Assembly (NCBI GenBank): GCA_907163375.1
Contig: CAJQUW010007404.1
Coordinates: 310,001 to 374,000 of the forward strand
Direction: 5' to 3'
DNA: 64,000 nt
Origin: Prostheceraeus crozeri
Lineage: Eukaryota; Platyhelminthes; Polycladida; Euryleptidae
Position 1 is the first letter of the stretch; each line of letters opens with the position of its first letter. Below, piece by piece: positions 9,563 to 21,330 of this stretch. A program made the translations under genes and the position numbers. The notes under the pieces are model-generated. The model did no database searches and was not told where the DNA came from. It worked only from the letters and a program-made list of their open reading frames with translations.

Positions 9563-12451
9563 ATCCAAATTTAAGTCAATGGTGGATGGTGTTATTGGGC
9601 ATTAGATAGATTTTCTGCTATTATGCAGACATTCATTTGGCAACAAAAGCATTTGAGGAGCTTTTATTTCATTCATTTGCAAAGAATAATCATGATAGGA
9701 CATCCTCATTTAAGTAAATAATTTCTAGTGCCCCACATATTGAATCCAACATTTGAATATACCGGTATATGCGTCAAATAGAATAGTTTGTTGATGCAGT
9801 CGCATATATCCTGACGCTATGAACCAGCAATGTAGATCTGGCAAGCATCTTTTCGGCTGAAGAAAATAGTATTGACTCTCAATAGTATTGTAGAGCGCTG
9901 CATTATTCCGAGGCTATACATCATAATCACCCAGTTTTCAATCAGTATATAACATTGTATTTTAGTAAAATCGCGATCGTGAAACCAGTGCTCCAATTCA
10001 CTGCATTTACATCTTTTTCCAAATTCTTCAATCAACCTGTGCGTGTGCACACAGCACTATAGAACTGACACGGCAATGTCGGTTTTTCGATAATGAGATG
10101 CGAAAATCATGTTCTTTGAGGCGGTTGTCAATTCTGCTACCAATGTTAGAACGGTGCGAACCCACTGATGTTTTAGTTAAAGCAATTTTACTACATTTTG
10201 ATCCGTTTTATTATTTTGACGATTAGATCACAAAAACCATGTGATTATTTTCGTCAATCTGATTACAAATTGTGTTTCCATTCATCTGAATTTCGATTAA
10301 GCTATCTTGCTTGCCATTAATAGAATAACGAGTTTGTTGATCAAAAAGTTATATTTTTGACATTAGTGTTCATATTTCATATAAAGTGTTGACACCGTTA
10401 AGGCAAAAATAGTTCTTTAAATAAAGTTGAAAGGTCATAGCAAATCTAACAAAAATGATATTTCAGTTTGATGCAAAGTCTGAGATTGTATAGGTTTCCA
10501 ATTAATACAACAAGAAATACATTGTTCAGATACACGTATCTTACGTTATCACATAATGCCATGGTAAAAATATGATAAATATGTTAATAGCTTACGAGTG
10601 AGCATTGTGAACAAATTCGCAAAATGTAAGTGATGAACGGACGTCACACTCCAATTTTACAGAAGAGAAAACAAATGTTTGATTTAAATGTTTTTCACTT
10701 TCAATTATCATAAAAAAGTTATCAACCATCATGTTAATTATATACAGGAAACAGAGATCTGACCAATCAGTCAACATAATGCATCACAGCTCATAGAAAA
10801 TTTCATTAAAAAGATCTGTGTAAAGTCACTGAAAAAATGAGATTCACATGATTAGGGCTCGTCCGATAACTTAAGAGGATCAAAATGGATCGAAGCTTAT
10901 TATTAAAACTGACCCACGAATTTACCGATGAAAATATTTTCCTCAGAAATCCGATTTCAATTATTGAATTATCGTTACTAGATGTCAAAACTGATGCCTA
11001 TTGACGATTAAGTTTACGAATTATGTCATGTCGAGCAGATAGGGTACAAATACCTTTTCATGAAGTCTTGGAGGTATTGTATAGAATTCCTCATATTTAT
11101 GATGTTATTCACTTTCAAGAACTAAGCATAACTTGAAACGTTTCAAAGTTTGTTTTGATGGTCTATCAGTTGAATTTGCTTATTATTAGCTGTGGTCAGC
11201 ATCAAAGGAATGAGAATAAGCAATTCAGTTAAATATGAGATATTATCTAAGCTGATCATCATTTGATCAAATTAATTACACCGTTCGAGCCATCTTTCAC
11301 TGTGTTTCAGATGTTGCACTGCTTTACAAATGGTGTCAAGCATTTTCAATAATAGGTATTTATTATTATTTGTTAATGGTAATGTCCTTCGTAAACATTG
11401 ATTCTTGGGTGAAGTTGAATTCATATTGTGATATTTTAACAATTTGTCTAGGGAAAATTTATTTGTACACGTCCAATCCTTGATACCTGTTGTTTTTGTT
11501 CTTTAAGTGCATCAAACAGTAAATTTGGTCTTCATTAGCCATTTTCTCACAAAGTCGATGCATGATTTTTTGGCAGTTATTTTACCTGCTAATATCTCAC
11601 TTTTTGGTCTAACTGTAAAGTAAAACGAGCCTCTGTGGTCAATATCGGTCAAGCCCAATTGAATTTACAACTTCGAATGAGTAACATGCTCCGTTACAAG
11701 TATGCATTTACTTGAAAATCATAATTGTGCATAATTTATATTACAAACGCATTTAGGAATATATGGACAATATTTTCGATCGGTAACGCGTAACCATTTT
11801 TCCAGGCAAGAGCTTATGTCTTCATCAATACTTCAGTGGACTGATTGAATAATAAATATCATTGATAAACATAAATCAATCACCAATCATAACCGTTTAT
11901 CGATTGTATAAATAGTGCGAATATTGGAATCTTTGAAGCAGAAACATAAGCTTAAAAGCGTCTTAAATATCATGATTTAGAAATACCAAAAGGAATAAAT
12001 CACTTTTATCCATCCGCTCTGGCAGAAGAAATGATGATGCTTGTATCATGGAATTGATTCAATCCATTGTAGCGGATTACAATTTATCTCTATATAATTG
12101 AGCAGAGAGAAAAAACAGTGAGAAATCGATACGTTTGGAAAGGTCGCCAAATCGTCTCTTTTTCAAAATGATAATTTTGTTTTACTTCATTGAAGTCTAT
12201 TTCACTACTATGATCAAGCTGTGTCTTGTAATGACTTAAGTAAGTATTGTATTATTGTCACAGACCTTGATGATGCTATAAACGAATAGCTCCAGAAATC
12301 TTATTTTAGTCGCTCCTCCACAACTCAACTTTATCGAGCACAATTTGTAAATACAAGAAATGAGTTTGCTAAGAAACGATTGTGCCCCAATTTCAAATAA
12401 TTCAGGCAGAAGTACATTATCATTTTAATTATTATTCGAATTCTACGAAAC
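9563..12451. other. No gene seen; 3' side of the channel gene
   Basis: AT-rich non-coding sequence. The right end is immediately downstream of the minus-strand channel gene and probably holds its 3' UTR. I did not find a clear AATAAA on the minus strand close to the stop. No repeats or RNA genes were recognised. Confidence 0.4.
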
Positions 12452-14410
12452 TCATTTCTTTTTGTTACTCACAGTTTCAACGACATTCAGGCATAGCTCA
12501 ATAATTTCCACAATACAAACAAATGTTAGTCCAACCCAAATACTCAGCAAACCTCCAACTTGACTGAACAAACTTGTAAGTGAGATTACTGCTTTCTCCT
12601 CAATGTAAATGATATCAAAATTTGAGCGACTTATTTGGATGGTAAGGAAATGATTATTAACATATTCTTTCACAAGCATTCGCTTCATGAAATTATCTAT
12701 TTCTGAGCCATTCGTGTTTAACAATTCTTTCTTAGAGATAGCGGCGTTGTAATGTTTTTCTATTTGGATAATGTGATCCATTAAAGATGTCTTTTTTTTG
12801 CTCCTTTTAATCTTTCGAAGACAATGATAATTTAATTTTGCACGAAGTGACCTTGGACGTGGTACGGGTACCTTCAAATATTTGCTGCAAAGGTCACATA
12901 TTCGTTCATTTTTAGCCCTTTCAAGCTTCCCGAAGAATGCTTCATAGTAAGCTCTAGTGGGCCACCTAGTTGAGCTGGTACTTGTGCCATATGTATAATA
13001 TAGGCAAGGACTATAACAGTCAAGTCCAAGACCATGATGTTGATATTCCTTTTCAACCGTTAAAGCACATTTGATCGATTTGATATATTTATCGTAGATA
13101 TAGTCTCTGGTAAGATTTACATCTCCTGCTGTATTGTTTCGATAGACAGTCATCAATGGCTTGCGACAGAATTGTGCATTTTCATGCATGTATTTATATT
13201 CAGGAATGATCGGTCGTTCAAATTCGGTACAATTGCACCTCTCTGCGATCTTCTTCTGTTTCTCTACCAAACTGCAAGCTGTATCAGTAAATCTGAAGTT
13301 CGTATTGTTTAACATAATAGTTTTTTGCTGATTCTCTTTGCACGTGCCATGGGGTGGCTGCATCATGCTCCATTCTTTCGTAACAAATTGAATTTCAGTA
13401 AGTGTTCCTGGACTGAGATAAACACCACCTTCGTTTACATTTGGATATGTACTTGTTTCATGCAATTGTACACGAACCCCATCAACTTGAGTCTCTAGTG
13501 TGTTAGTGCAGTCACCACAAGTTGGTGCACGTTCACCAAGGTATACCAGAAGATTGATGTTTTTCGTAGTTTCTGACATAGTTTTGTTACTCACAGTAAA
13601 TGTGTAACAATTGAGAAAATTTTCATTGAAAATGGCAGTCCAATTACCAATCAGATTGCAGCGACGTATGATATTGAAGTTACCGTCAACTACAACTGCA
13701 GTACATTCCACAATCATCTCATGTTCTGAATGTCCCAGCGATTGAGATGAAATGAATTTTGGTAGGGCTTGTAAATAGGAGCTCAGAGTCATCGACATCG
13801 TTAGATAAGTTCTATCCTTATCTGTAAAATTCAATTCTCTATTTATATTCTTCAACTTGCTAAATAATGCTTTTGTATATTCCTTTTGACTCATGAGGTT
13901 GTACTTCTTTAGAATTTGATAACCTCTTTGTGAGATAGGTCGAGTGTTGCAAACAGTGAAACTTGGGAAATCACGAGGCTGGTGGGTAAGAGTCACAGGC
14001 TGGTGAATGACGTCAGCACGAATGTATTGTCTGATAATCATGACGACACACGTAATGCAGCCTATGAAGAAGATCAGCACAAAAAAGATCCATAGCAATT
14101 TTCGTTTCCTTTCTTTAGTCTTCACGATTCGTGGGACACCTCTTAAGGAAGTTGATTCACAGAAACGGACAAAATGTCCTTTGATTTCCATCGATATTGA
14201 TCTGTTGTTGCGATTGCTTTTTGATGTTTTTGTGCTCGACGAAGATGCATTCTGTCGACAATTGCGACAGAGAAGCACTTGCATCTCGTAATCTCGAGGA
14301 TTTACCAAGTTATTTTGATGATTTGGTGAGCCTTCATTATCTCTTCGAATCCATGGGTTATTTTCCACTTCCCAGTATGACAAACCATTTGATGGAGTTG
14401 TCACACTCAT
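12452..14410 (-). CDS. DEG/ENaC-family cation channel (large exon)
   Basis: 652 residues from the ATG at 14410. These channels are trimers in the plasma membrane that pass Na+ and are gated by acid, peptides or touch. Seen in order: a cytoplasmic N-terminus; FCESTSLRGV at about 82-92; membrane segment 1 at about 105-127; FPSFTVCNTR at 148-157 (family motif after TM1); a large ectodomain with many NxT/NxS sites; the cysteine-rich part with RCNCTEF, LDCYSPCLYYTYGTS and TRWPTRAYYE, close to the family pattern; then VGGLLSIWVGLTFVCIVEII at about 618-637 as segment 2. Length suits the family. Two conserved sites differ: the N-terminal His-Gly gating motif reads Arg-Gly (90-91), and the pore GxS motif reads GLT (627-629). 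The frame stays open 5' of this ATG to a splice acceptor at 14463-14464, so further N-terminal exons are likely. The subtype (FMRFamide-gated, ASIC-like or other) cannot be decided. Confidence 0.92.
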   Translation of the reverse strand: MSVTTPSNGLSYWEVENNPWIRRDNEGSPNHQNNLVNPRDYEMQVLLCRNCRQNASSSSTKTSKSNRNNRSISMEIKGHFVRFCESTSLRGVPRIVKTKERKRKLLWIFFVLIFFIGCITCVVMIIRQYIRADVIHQPVTLTHQPRDFPSFTVCNTRPISQRGYQILKKYNLMSQKEYTKALFSKLKNINRELNFTDKDRTYLTMSMTLSSYLQALPKFISSQSLGHSEHEMIVECTAVVVDGNFNIIRRCNLIGNWTAIFNENFLNCYTFTVSNKTMSETTKNINLLVYLGERAPTCGDCTNTLETQVDGVRVQLHETSTYPNVNEGGVYLSPGTLTEIQFVTKEWSMMQPPHGTCKENQQKTIMLNNTNFRFTDTACSLVEKQKKIAERCNCTEFERPIIPEYKYMHENAQFCRKPLMTVYRNNTAGDVNLTRDYIYDKYIKSIKCALTVEKEYQHHGLGLDCYSPCLYYTYGTSTSSTRWPTRAYYEAFFGKLERAKNERICDLCSKYLKVPVPRPRSLRAKLNYHCLRKIKRSKKKTSLMDHIIQIEKHYNAAISKKELLNTNGSEIDNFMKRMLVKEYVNNHFLTIQISRSNFDIIYIEEKAVISLTSLFSQVGGLLSIWVGLTFVCIVEIIELCLNVVETVSNKKK

Positions 14411-14462
14411 TGTTACACCTTCTTTGATGCCCGATGAGACAACAGCTGCACCCGTGGGTGAT

Positions 14463-14485
14463 CTGAAAGATGAGGAGGATGCTAT
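14463..14485 (-). promoter_or_regulatory. Likely splice acceptor of the channel gene
   Basis: On the minus strand TCCTCCTCATCTTTCAG ends at 14463, a pyrimidine tract plus AG. From the next base the channel frame is open and reads SPTGAAVVSSGIKEGVT into the ATG at 14410. The ATG may therefore be internal, with the real start in an upstream exon at higher coordinates. Confidence 0.6.
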
Positions 14486-14996
14486 TACAATGACAATAAA
14501 ATGTGATATTAATTAGTTGCATAAATGAAAAATATTTACATGTTCAAACGCAACAAGCCATGAGCGCTCGCGTGCTCCGCATCAGAATAAATGGTTACAA
14601 CAAATGTGACACTGAGCTTTTGCTTCCAAAGAATTTTGCTTAAAATCCAGAGCCAGACAATAATTCCATTCATGTCAAATATTCGGGTATTTTGAAGTTT
14701 AGGGAAATTTCCATGGTACTGGAATTCTGAAAGATTGGAGGACCTAATGTTGCAGGTGAACATATGAGGAAAATACCTTACTTCGAAAGATGCGTTCCAA
14801 AGATTTGCAGCATGTAATGACTGTTACACTCGATGAAGGTTAATGCGATGAAAAAATTGACAGGTATTTACTGGAGAAAGATCAAATTTCATGGCATGTC
14901 TAGCGGATTAGTAGATTATCTTACAGCATAACGGAGTAATAGATTTGATGATTTTTGTTTTGACTTCCTTTAAATTCTGGATTTCACATGATGTCA
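14486..14996. other. Likely intron or 5' region of the channel gene
   Basis: Lies upstream of the acceptor at 14463 on the minus strand. No upstream exon could be picked out with confidence. Confidence 0.35.
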
Positions 14997-15002
14997 TTAA
15001 TA

Positions 15003-15820
15003 CAGGGGACTCACTCGGCAAAAAATCAAAAAATAGCAAAAAAAGTAAAGAATGGTAAAAAATCTTGGATTTTTACTAGTATCAGCAGTAATTATTTTCT
15101 TATAGATATCTCTGTGGTCTAATTCTTAAATGGTGTAGTGGAAATTTTTAGCAATCCAAAATTCAGCACGTAATTTTGCTGCATGCTTTCATTTCAGTCA
15201 CTGATTATTTCGATATTTTCGGATTCTGTCGTTATCAAATCTCGATAAGGATTCATAACAAACTGCTACTAAACTTGATACTTTTTAATCTTTTTAAATT
15301 TTGGGATTGTTTGGACTTTGAAGAACATGAAGTTGTTTAAAATTTTATATTGTTGTTTCAAATTTTAAATTGTTACATTTGTTCGTTGATATTTTGTTGA
15401 TTTTGCATCTAATAATACAGATTTTTAATATCACATGTGATCAGAGTATTTTGATGTAGAATGACTTAAATAGCATTTATACTTAGGTTGAACAATTTAA
15501 CTCGTCTTGCATTTGACTTCCGTAGCTAGGTCAATGCTAAAACGTTACTGGGAAAATAACTTGCAATTAAGGACTACTTAACCTAAGACGAATGTTTTCA
15601 GTGGACGATAGGTACTCGAAAAAATTGTATAAGTATCATATAAGAACTGCATCCTGAAAAGAAAAAGGTCGATTGTATCGTGGTGAATACTTCATGGTGC
15701 ACTATTCACTCAAGTCATTTAGTTTTCTCCATTTTAGAAGAAAAATAAAGGGCAAAAAATCTTTTGCCACCCTAGCAAAAAAAGTGGCAAAAAATCCAAA
15801 ATTTTGGAGTGAGACCCCTG
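15003..15820. mobile_element. Non-autonomous hAT-like element
   Basis: The ends are CAGGGGACTCACTC and, at the right, GAGTGAGACCCCTG, inverted matches with one difference in 14. Both sides carry TTAATA (14997-15002 and 15821-15826), an apparent 6-bp target duplication, shorter than the 8 bp usual for hAT. Near both ends GCAAAAAATC-type words recur. No transposase frame is left. It sits 5' of the channel exon, possibly within an intron of that gene. Confidence 0.6.
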
Positions 15821-15826
15821 TTAATA

Positions 15827-18800
15827 TTCTTATCATTAGTATTTTGTCAATTTTATTGAGTTAGCGAATTAAATTTCAGGCAGTTGTGATTTTTTATGCG
15901 TCATGCCAAAATGCCAAATAGGCCGAAACTGCACTAATAATACAACTACACTTCTCTCAAGATAGTCATTTTTCCTGAAAATGACATGCTGAGTCGCTCG
16001 AAAGTCACCAATCACGCAAATACTGCAAACCAACATCAGGTTTTCGAGCTTTTATCTCCAAAAGATGAATTACGCTGTCCCACATTTCCCCAAGTTTTCT
16101 TGAATCAATCAAGAGTTTGTCTCAGTCAGAGATACGAGAAGTCAATGAAGTGATGGTTTTGCTGAATATGGAATATTGATTTATTGATTAAATGAAGACA
16201 AATATGTTTCGCTGATAGTCCGATATTCAATCACTGGCTGTGGAAGACAGGTCGGAACTTAGGATGCAGACATAATGACTGGTGTGCGCAGAACAAGTCC
16301 TTGCGAAGCTTCCCAAAACAGCTATCGTTCAGAATCTGGTGCTGAATTTTCGCTTATAACTGTTGCCCTTTAACCCCATGAGCCGAACGAACAACTCCGA
16401 TTTTCCAATGACATGTTCCAATCAAGCGAGCTCATGACTGTTCAGAAAAATCGTTGTTATAGTTTAATCAACTTGTACATTTTGCTACTATAAGTAGCAA
16501 TTCAAAACTTGAATTCTAAATTATGTGTGCTTATGTATACTATATAATGCATTCTGCAACATACTTGTATACTAGTGATGTCATTTTGAAATACTCATAA
16601 TAAGTATGATTTTCTTCATAGTTCAAATGAATCTCTGTTTTAAGAATTGCGTCAATTTCGTTGTTATAGTGTAGAATTTGAAATCTTGAAACATGGCTAT
16701 GAATTCCTTCCTTCTCATCCAGAATACGTAGATATTGATGTACGGCATATTTACGACTCATGACTGTTGCTCCTGACATTGATTGCCCTATATTTGATAG
16801 AAAGTGTGCATTTCTATAAAAGGGTGATCGCAGTTCCATTTACTTACATCGTATAACTGTATTTCCTCTAATTATCGCCGCCCTCAAATAAAAGAGCTTC
16901 CTTTACCGCCGAACCCCGTCTTTTGTGACCATGGGAAGGAAACAGCAAATGCAAGTACTGTACCGGTAACTCCAAGACATTAGACCCACAACGCCTTGTC
17001 GGCAATGTGGCAAGAAGAATACTATATGAATTTTTAGCTCGTATTGATACTTTTCTACAAAGGTCATGTGCCTGTAACTATTGTTATTCAATTTGGGATA
17101 ATCTCAAGCGGAAAATTGTGCATACCACCCTCTACATAAACCTTGCACTTAAAAGTAGCCCATTAGAAAGAGATGAAACACGGTAAATCAAATTGATCAA
17201 TCTTTATTGATTGCTAGCCAGTGTAAGTTCAACATGAAACTGTACTTAGGATACTAAGTCGCATTAAAGTTTCTGATGAAATACTAGCTTTTGGTATTAT
17301 AGTACTGTAACATCGGGCCGTGCTGTTTGGTCTGGCTGGAAAGCCGTTATTACGATCAGATCATGTATCACTACACGATGACAGCAATGATTGATTGATT
17401 GCTTAGACTAATTTCCTGATCACGAAGAATTTGATTTATCCTTCATAACCTCCAACAGTTTTCATGCTATTCGCAAGTCTAATCCAATAACTTCTAACAA
17501 TAGTCTTAGTGCACCACGAACCCTGTCGATGAGAAAATGAAAAGTTTGTCCTAAAATGTCATTTGTAGCATATTTCTTTTGTTTGCTGATATGAGCTGAA
17601 TTTATTGCTTTCCTTCACGATTAATGGTATTAGATACTTTCTGTTGATTCTCAGTATGGGGTGTGGACTGTAAGGAAGTATGACTTTCGAGCTTATGTTG
17701 CTCAATTTATGAATTATTTTGATATCTGAGATCCACTTTTGCCATCAACGACAATTAGCATTAAAATTGAACGACGATCTGCTTGATAAACCAAAGAAAT
17801 ATCAGCAGCACAAAGACATCACGCTTTTTTCTCTTTTAAGTGATAGTGCCGATTTTATAAATCTCTTTTTAACAGAACAGTTTGCGTTTAATTGCTGTAG
17901 CATTTTACCATGCTGTTGGTGTTCTAGTGCATACATACATACATATATACACATCCAGCTGAAAAATACATTAGATGTAACGCATCATGCTTTTACTGTA
18001 GACAGTCGGGATTCCCTATCTTATGTTCTACGCATAAGATTTTCCTTCATATAGTGCTTATGTATCCGACACTTGTTTTGGTCTCTTGATATGTGTACAA
18101 CCGGACTATGCTTTAATAATGCTTCATTCAATTCTAGCAATTTTTTCATCAGATGAGTATTCATTTGCATCTTGCGCAGCATTGATGGATAAATACCCGG
18201 TACATAAATAGGTCATTTTTGATCTGGGATGCATGTTTCGTTAAAATTTTATAAGGAGTTTTTCTTGGAAGCTGATTCTCCGGAACTGCATGCTTCTAAT
18301 GGTCATGCCAGAAACACTGCAGTATGGTTGTTTTAGAAAAATAATATTTTTTCATTGTAGAAGGCACGTAGTTTGGTGTACGCTGCTTCTATTGAATATA
18401 TGACAGAACTGTGCTTGCCTATCTGTTTAAACCGTTTATACATAGTTTCGCTTTCTAACGAAGAGAGAAGCTCGAAACTGGTCGGGGTCTGTGCACAGAT
18501 TTAACTGATATTTTACCCTGTCATTTATTCAACAGAAAGAGCGTGCGATAAAGTACGTGATTTCTGCAATGAATAATACCTCCTGTTAGTAATATTTTCC
18601 ATTTTTTTCATCCGGTAAGCAGAATATGATGGTTGAGTGAAAGAGCACCTACATTTAGAAGTTCAAAAATTCGGCAACATCATTATTTGTTAAAATTTAA
18701 TAAAATTGTAAAAATTGACAAAAAACAAGTGAGCTGCCATCTAATATGGATAAATACGGTATGTATTTAAGCAGAGTTGATTGCATATTGATTTTGCATA

Positions 18801-19285
18801 TTGCATATTGCAGAGAGAAGTGCCACGATCAATGCCAACAAACATAGCGTTAAAAGTTGAATCAATTAATTAATTAATGTTGCACCGAATCAATTATTAT
18901 AAGAATTAAGTAGTAAAAAAGCAATTTCCCAAATCGGGTCAAGTCGTCATATACCTTCATTCTTTTAAATGTCAATAAATGGTATCCATTTGGGTGGCAG
19001 CTTATACGAGTACTAAACACGTCGTTGTGCGGGGTGCTACCGTGTACTGGTTGAATTCATTTTCTCAAAATTGAGAATTTTGTGCAGTATAATGCGAATT
19101 ACCATTTCCTGCTGCAGTAAGGAATCATTGTATGACAGAAAAAGCTGATGGATATAGATGGACTGATTGACGTATAAGAGAACATTTTGATGTTTTTAAA
19201 CTTGATGATCATATTGTTGAAGTTGAAATTCATCTCTGCTAATGAAGTCCGTTTTGATGAAATATAATTCACGTATGCATCTTTA
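15827..19285. other. No gene seen
   Basis: AT-rich sequence. Small local repeats only: CATA repeats near 17932-17947 and a tandem GCATATT array at about 18780-18815, just before a TTAA-rich stretch at 18865-18880. The right end probably holds the leader intron of the gene at 19300. Confidence 0.45.
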
Positions 19286-19293
19286 CATTTCAG
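19277..19293 (+). promoter_or_regulatory. Likely splice acceptor before the 503-residue gene
   Basis: CATCTTTACATTTCAG ends at 19293, six bases before the ATG at 19300. An in-frame stop lies upstream at 19258, so the protein starts at this ATG and a 5' leader exon farther upstream is likely. Confidence 0.5.
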
Positions 19294-19299
19294 GTTCAG

Positions 19300-20811
19300 A
19301 TGGAAGTTTCGAAATTCTCTGCATCTACTGATCGAGAATCTTGGTTTCAAAGCGTTATCGATCAATTAAAGAGAAATGATGATGATGATGCATTGAGCTA
19401 TCTTCAGGTTCTAAATAGCTCTTTCTACGAGATCAGTGTATCTTCTAAGAATTATCTATCGAATGAAGAAGAAACTTTCATAAATATTCTATCGTCTGTG
19501 CTTGATTATATCGCAGTAAATGTTTCTACCAGGCCTGAAGTCTTGACTGTTACCTTGAACTATTCAATGATGTATTGGAATAGACCAGCTTCCACGCTGA
19601 CTCACAAAATTCAAGACATCATCTGCAAGTTGATGGATTACTCAGTTCTTGCGGACAGTCATCTTGACAATGTCTCTAGAAGTCTATGCTGTTTATCTCT
19701 TTGTATGACCGTTGATGATTGCGAACTATTTCAGAATCAAATCATTGGAAAAATTGCGTCATTGATAAAGATGTTAATTACATCAGTATTTCCTGAAAAA
19801 TCTGGCATCTTTGCTAACTTCACATATTTTCCTATTCTCAAAACAGGTAAAATATCCATGAAAGCGAAACATTCCTCCAGATTGCTCACCCGTCAGTGTT
19901 GTGTTCTTCTCAACTACCTTCCCAAATTGACTGAAGTAAAAAGTGGCGTATCGAAAGTTGTGATCAATACAAAATCGTGGTCTTCTTTTTTACTGGAACT
20001 TCTTAATGTCTGTAACGATTATCGTAGCGTGAAAAGTGATGTCACAGATTCATTGATAATCATTGAAAAATTTGCATGGATTGCTCTGACGTCACTACTT
20101 GAAATTTCGGATAATTTGTCATTCGACGTGATGACTGGCAATGAAATCATTAGCCTTTTTGGTTCTGTGTTATCTCTGAAATCTTCGAATTTTGTAGACG
20201 AAACTTGCTTCTCTAAGCCACAGACTTTTAATCTCAAATTATTGGTTTATCGGTTTTCTTCGCTGTATGTAAATGACTTTGGTGGATTGGAGTCGCGTTC
20301 CGAATTTTTCTACTTTATCGCAAATTTTTGCCTCAAAGAAATTAGCGGGTTCGAAATTCCTAAACGAAACCAGTCAAATTCCGGAAAAGTCAAGCCTTTG
20401 CACGAAAATGATGATGAGAATACTGAGTATTTGATTGTTAAATATAGCTTGGCAATTTTACGAGAAGGATTTTCGCTACTCGGAGAGATCGGAGTTCGGG
20501 GCCGAAATCAAGCTCTTCTCTACAGAAATACTTTAGCATGCTTGCTGAAGTTTTCTCATGATCTCAAACCGACTGATTTTACCGAAATTAGTGAAATTCA
20601 TACGACTTTGCTCACGAAGATTTGTTTAACATTTACGTCTATATGTGTTAATTCACACCCAGATGTGATAAGTAATGTTACTTATGTCGTCAATTATATT
20701 TCCGAGGTTAAACCATACATGAACTCTAAGGATGTGACTGTGTTGAATCAGTGTATCAATGATATAAAACTGTTTGTTCGTCTCCATAACGGACCCATTT
20801 TAGGAGACTGA
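19300..20811 (+). CDS. Unrecognised 503-residue protein, uninterrupted frame
   Basis: I do not recognise this protein. The ATG is the first in the frame after an upstream stop at 19258. It is rich in Leu, Ser and Ile, with alternating hydrophobic stretches that suggest a mostly helical fold, perhaps of HEAT/armadillo type; that is inference. An acidic run DDDD lies at residues 27-30, encoded by GAT repeats. A polar, charged linker (about residues 350-375, with KRNQSNSGKVKPLHENDDEN) separates the main body from a C-terminal helical part that ends GPILGD. No signal peptide, membrane segment or zinc-binding cluster is seen. There is no transposase, reverse transcriptase or nuclease motif. The intact frame, the acceptor-like site before it and the AATAAA after it support a real host gene. 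It may be one large exon or an old retrocopy. Confidence 0.75.
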   Translation: MEVSKFSASTDRESWFQSVIDQLKRNDDDDALSYLQVLNSSFYEISVSSKNYLSNEEETFINILSSVLDYIAVNVSTRPEVLTVTLNYSMMYWNRPASTLTHKIQDIICKLMDYSVLADSHLDNVSRSLCCLSLCMTVDDCELFQNQIIGKIASLIKMLITSVFPEKSGIFANFTYFPILKTGKISMKAKHSSRLLTRQCCVLLNYLPKLTEVKSGVSKVVINTKSWSSFLLELLNVCNDYRSVKSDVTDSLIIIEKFAWIALTSLLEISDNLSFDVMTGNEIISLFGSVLSLKSSNFVDETCFSKPQTFNLKLLVYRFSSLYVNDFGGLESRSEFFYFIANFCLKEISGFEIPKRNQSNSGKVKPLHENDDENTEYLIVKYSLAILREGFSLLGEIGVRGRNQALLYRNTLACLLKFSHDLKPTDFTEISEIHTTLLTKICLTFTSICVNSHPDVISNVTYVVNYISEVKPYMNSKDVTVLNQCINDIKLFVRLHNGPILGD

Positions 20812-20840
20812 AGTTATTGTCAACAGAAATAGAAATATTG

Positions 20841-20846
20841 AATAAA
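20841..20846 (+). promoter_or_regulatory. Poly(A) signal AATAAA
   Basis: AATAAA lies 29 bases after the stop of the 503-residue gene, giving a very short 3' UTR with cleavage expected near 20860-20870. Confidence 0.6.
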
Positions 20847-20894
20847 GCAATTCTGACGAATGTTGTTTTGAACTATTAGGTTGTATTTCCTCGG

Positions 20895-21330
20895 ATTGCT
20901 GGAATATCTCTGACACTCGACCACTTATCATTCAATTTCTAGTTTAATGTGAGTGGTAATTGTGCCAGTAGTAATTTATGAAAGCTTTTTAGAATAGTTC
21001 GAAAAGGCCTATGTAGGATTGCTGCATCGTTACTATATTTGATATAAGGTCACCGCTAACTTAAAATAAGTGCAAAATTGGAAGTCTGACTATAGACTAC
21101 CGAGTAGATAGTTTATAATAACAGGTGAAGACAAAACCTGCTTCACTGGGGAGGGGTTGGCCTAAGTGTAGTTTTGGAAATTCGCACAGCAAAGTAGGAA
21201 AAGTTGTGGTTGACAATAACAACGGCTTCAATTGCGTACATTATATGTCGCGAATTGCACATAGTGCGCATATCTTGTCGAGCCCAAATGTACATGCGTA
21301 GACTCATCATCACGAATCGATTAGACGATT
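20895..21330. repeat. Duplicated segment, copy 1
   Basis: Shares a long run of words with 23100-23336 plus 24666-25020: AATATCTCTGAC and CTCGACC near the start, GGATTGCTGCATCGTT against GGGTTGCTACATCGTT, then AATTCGCACAGCAAA against AATTCGCGCAGCAAA and CATATCTTGTCGAGC against CATATTTTGTCGTGC. It begins just after the 3' end of the 503-residue gene. Divergence is clear, so the copy is old. Confidence 0.6.
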
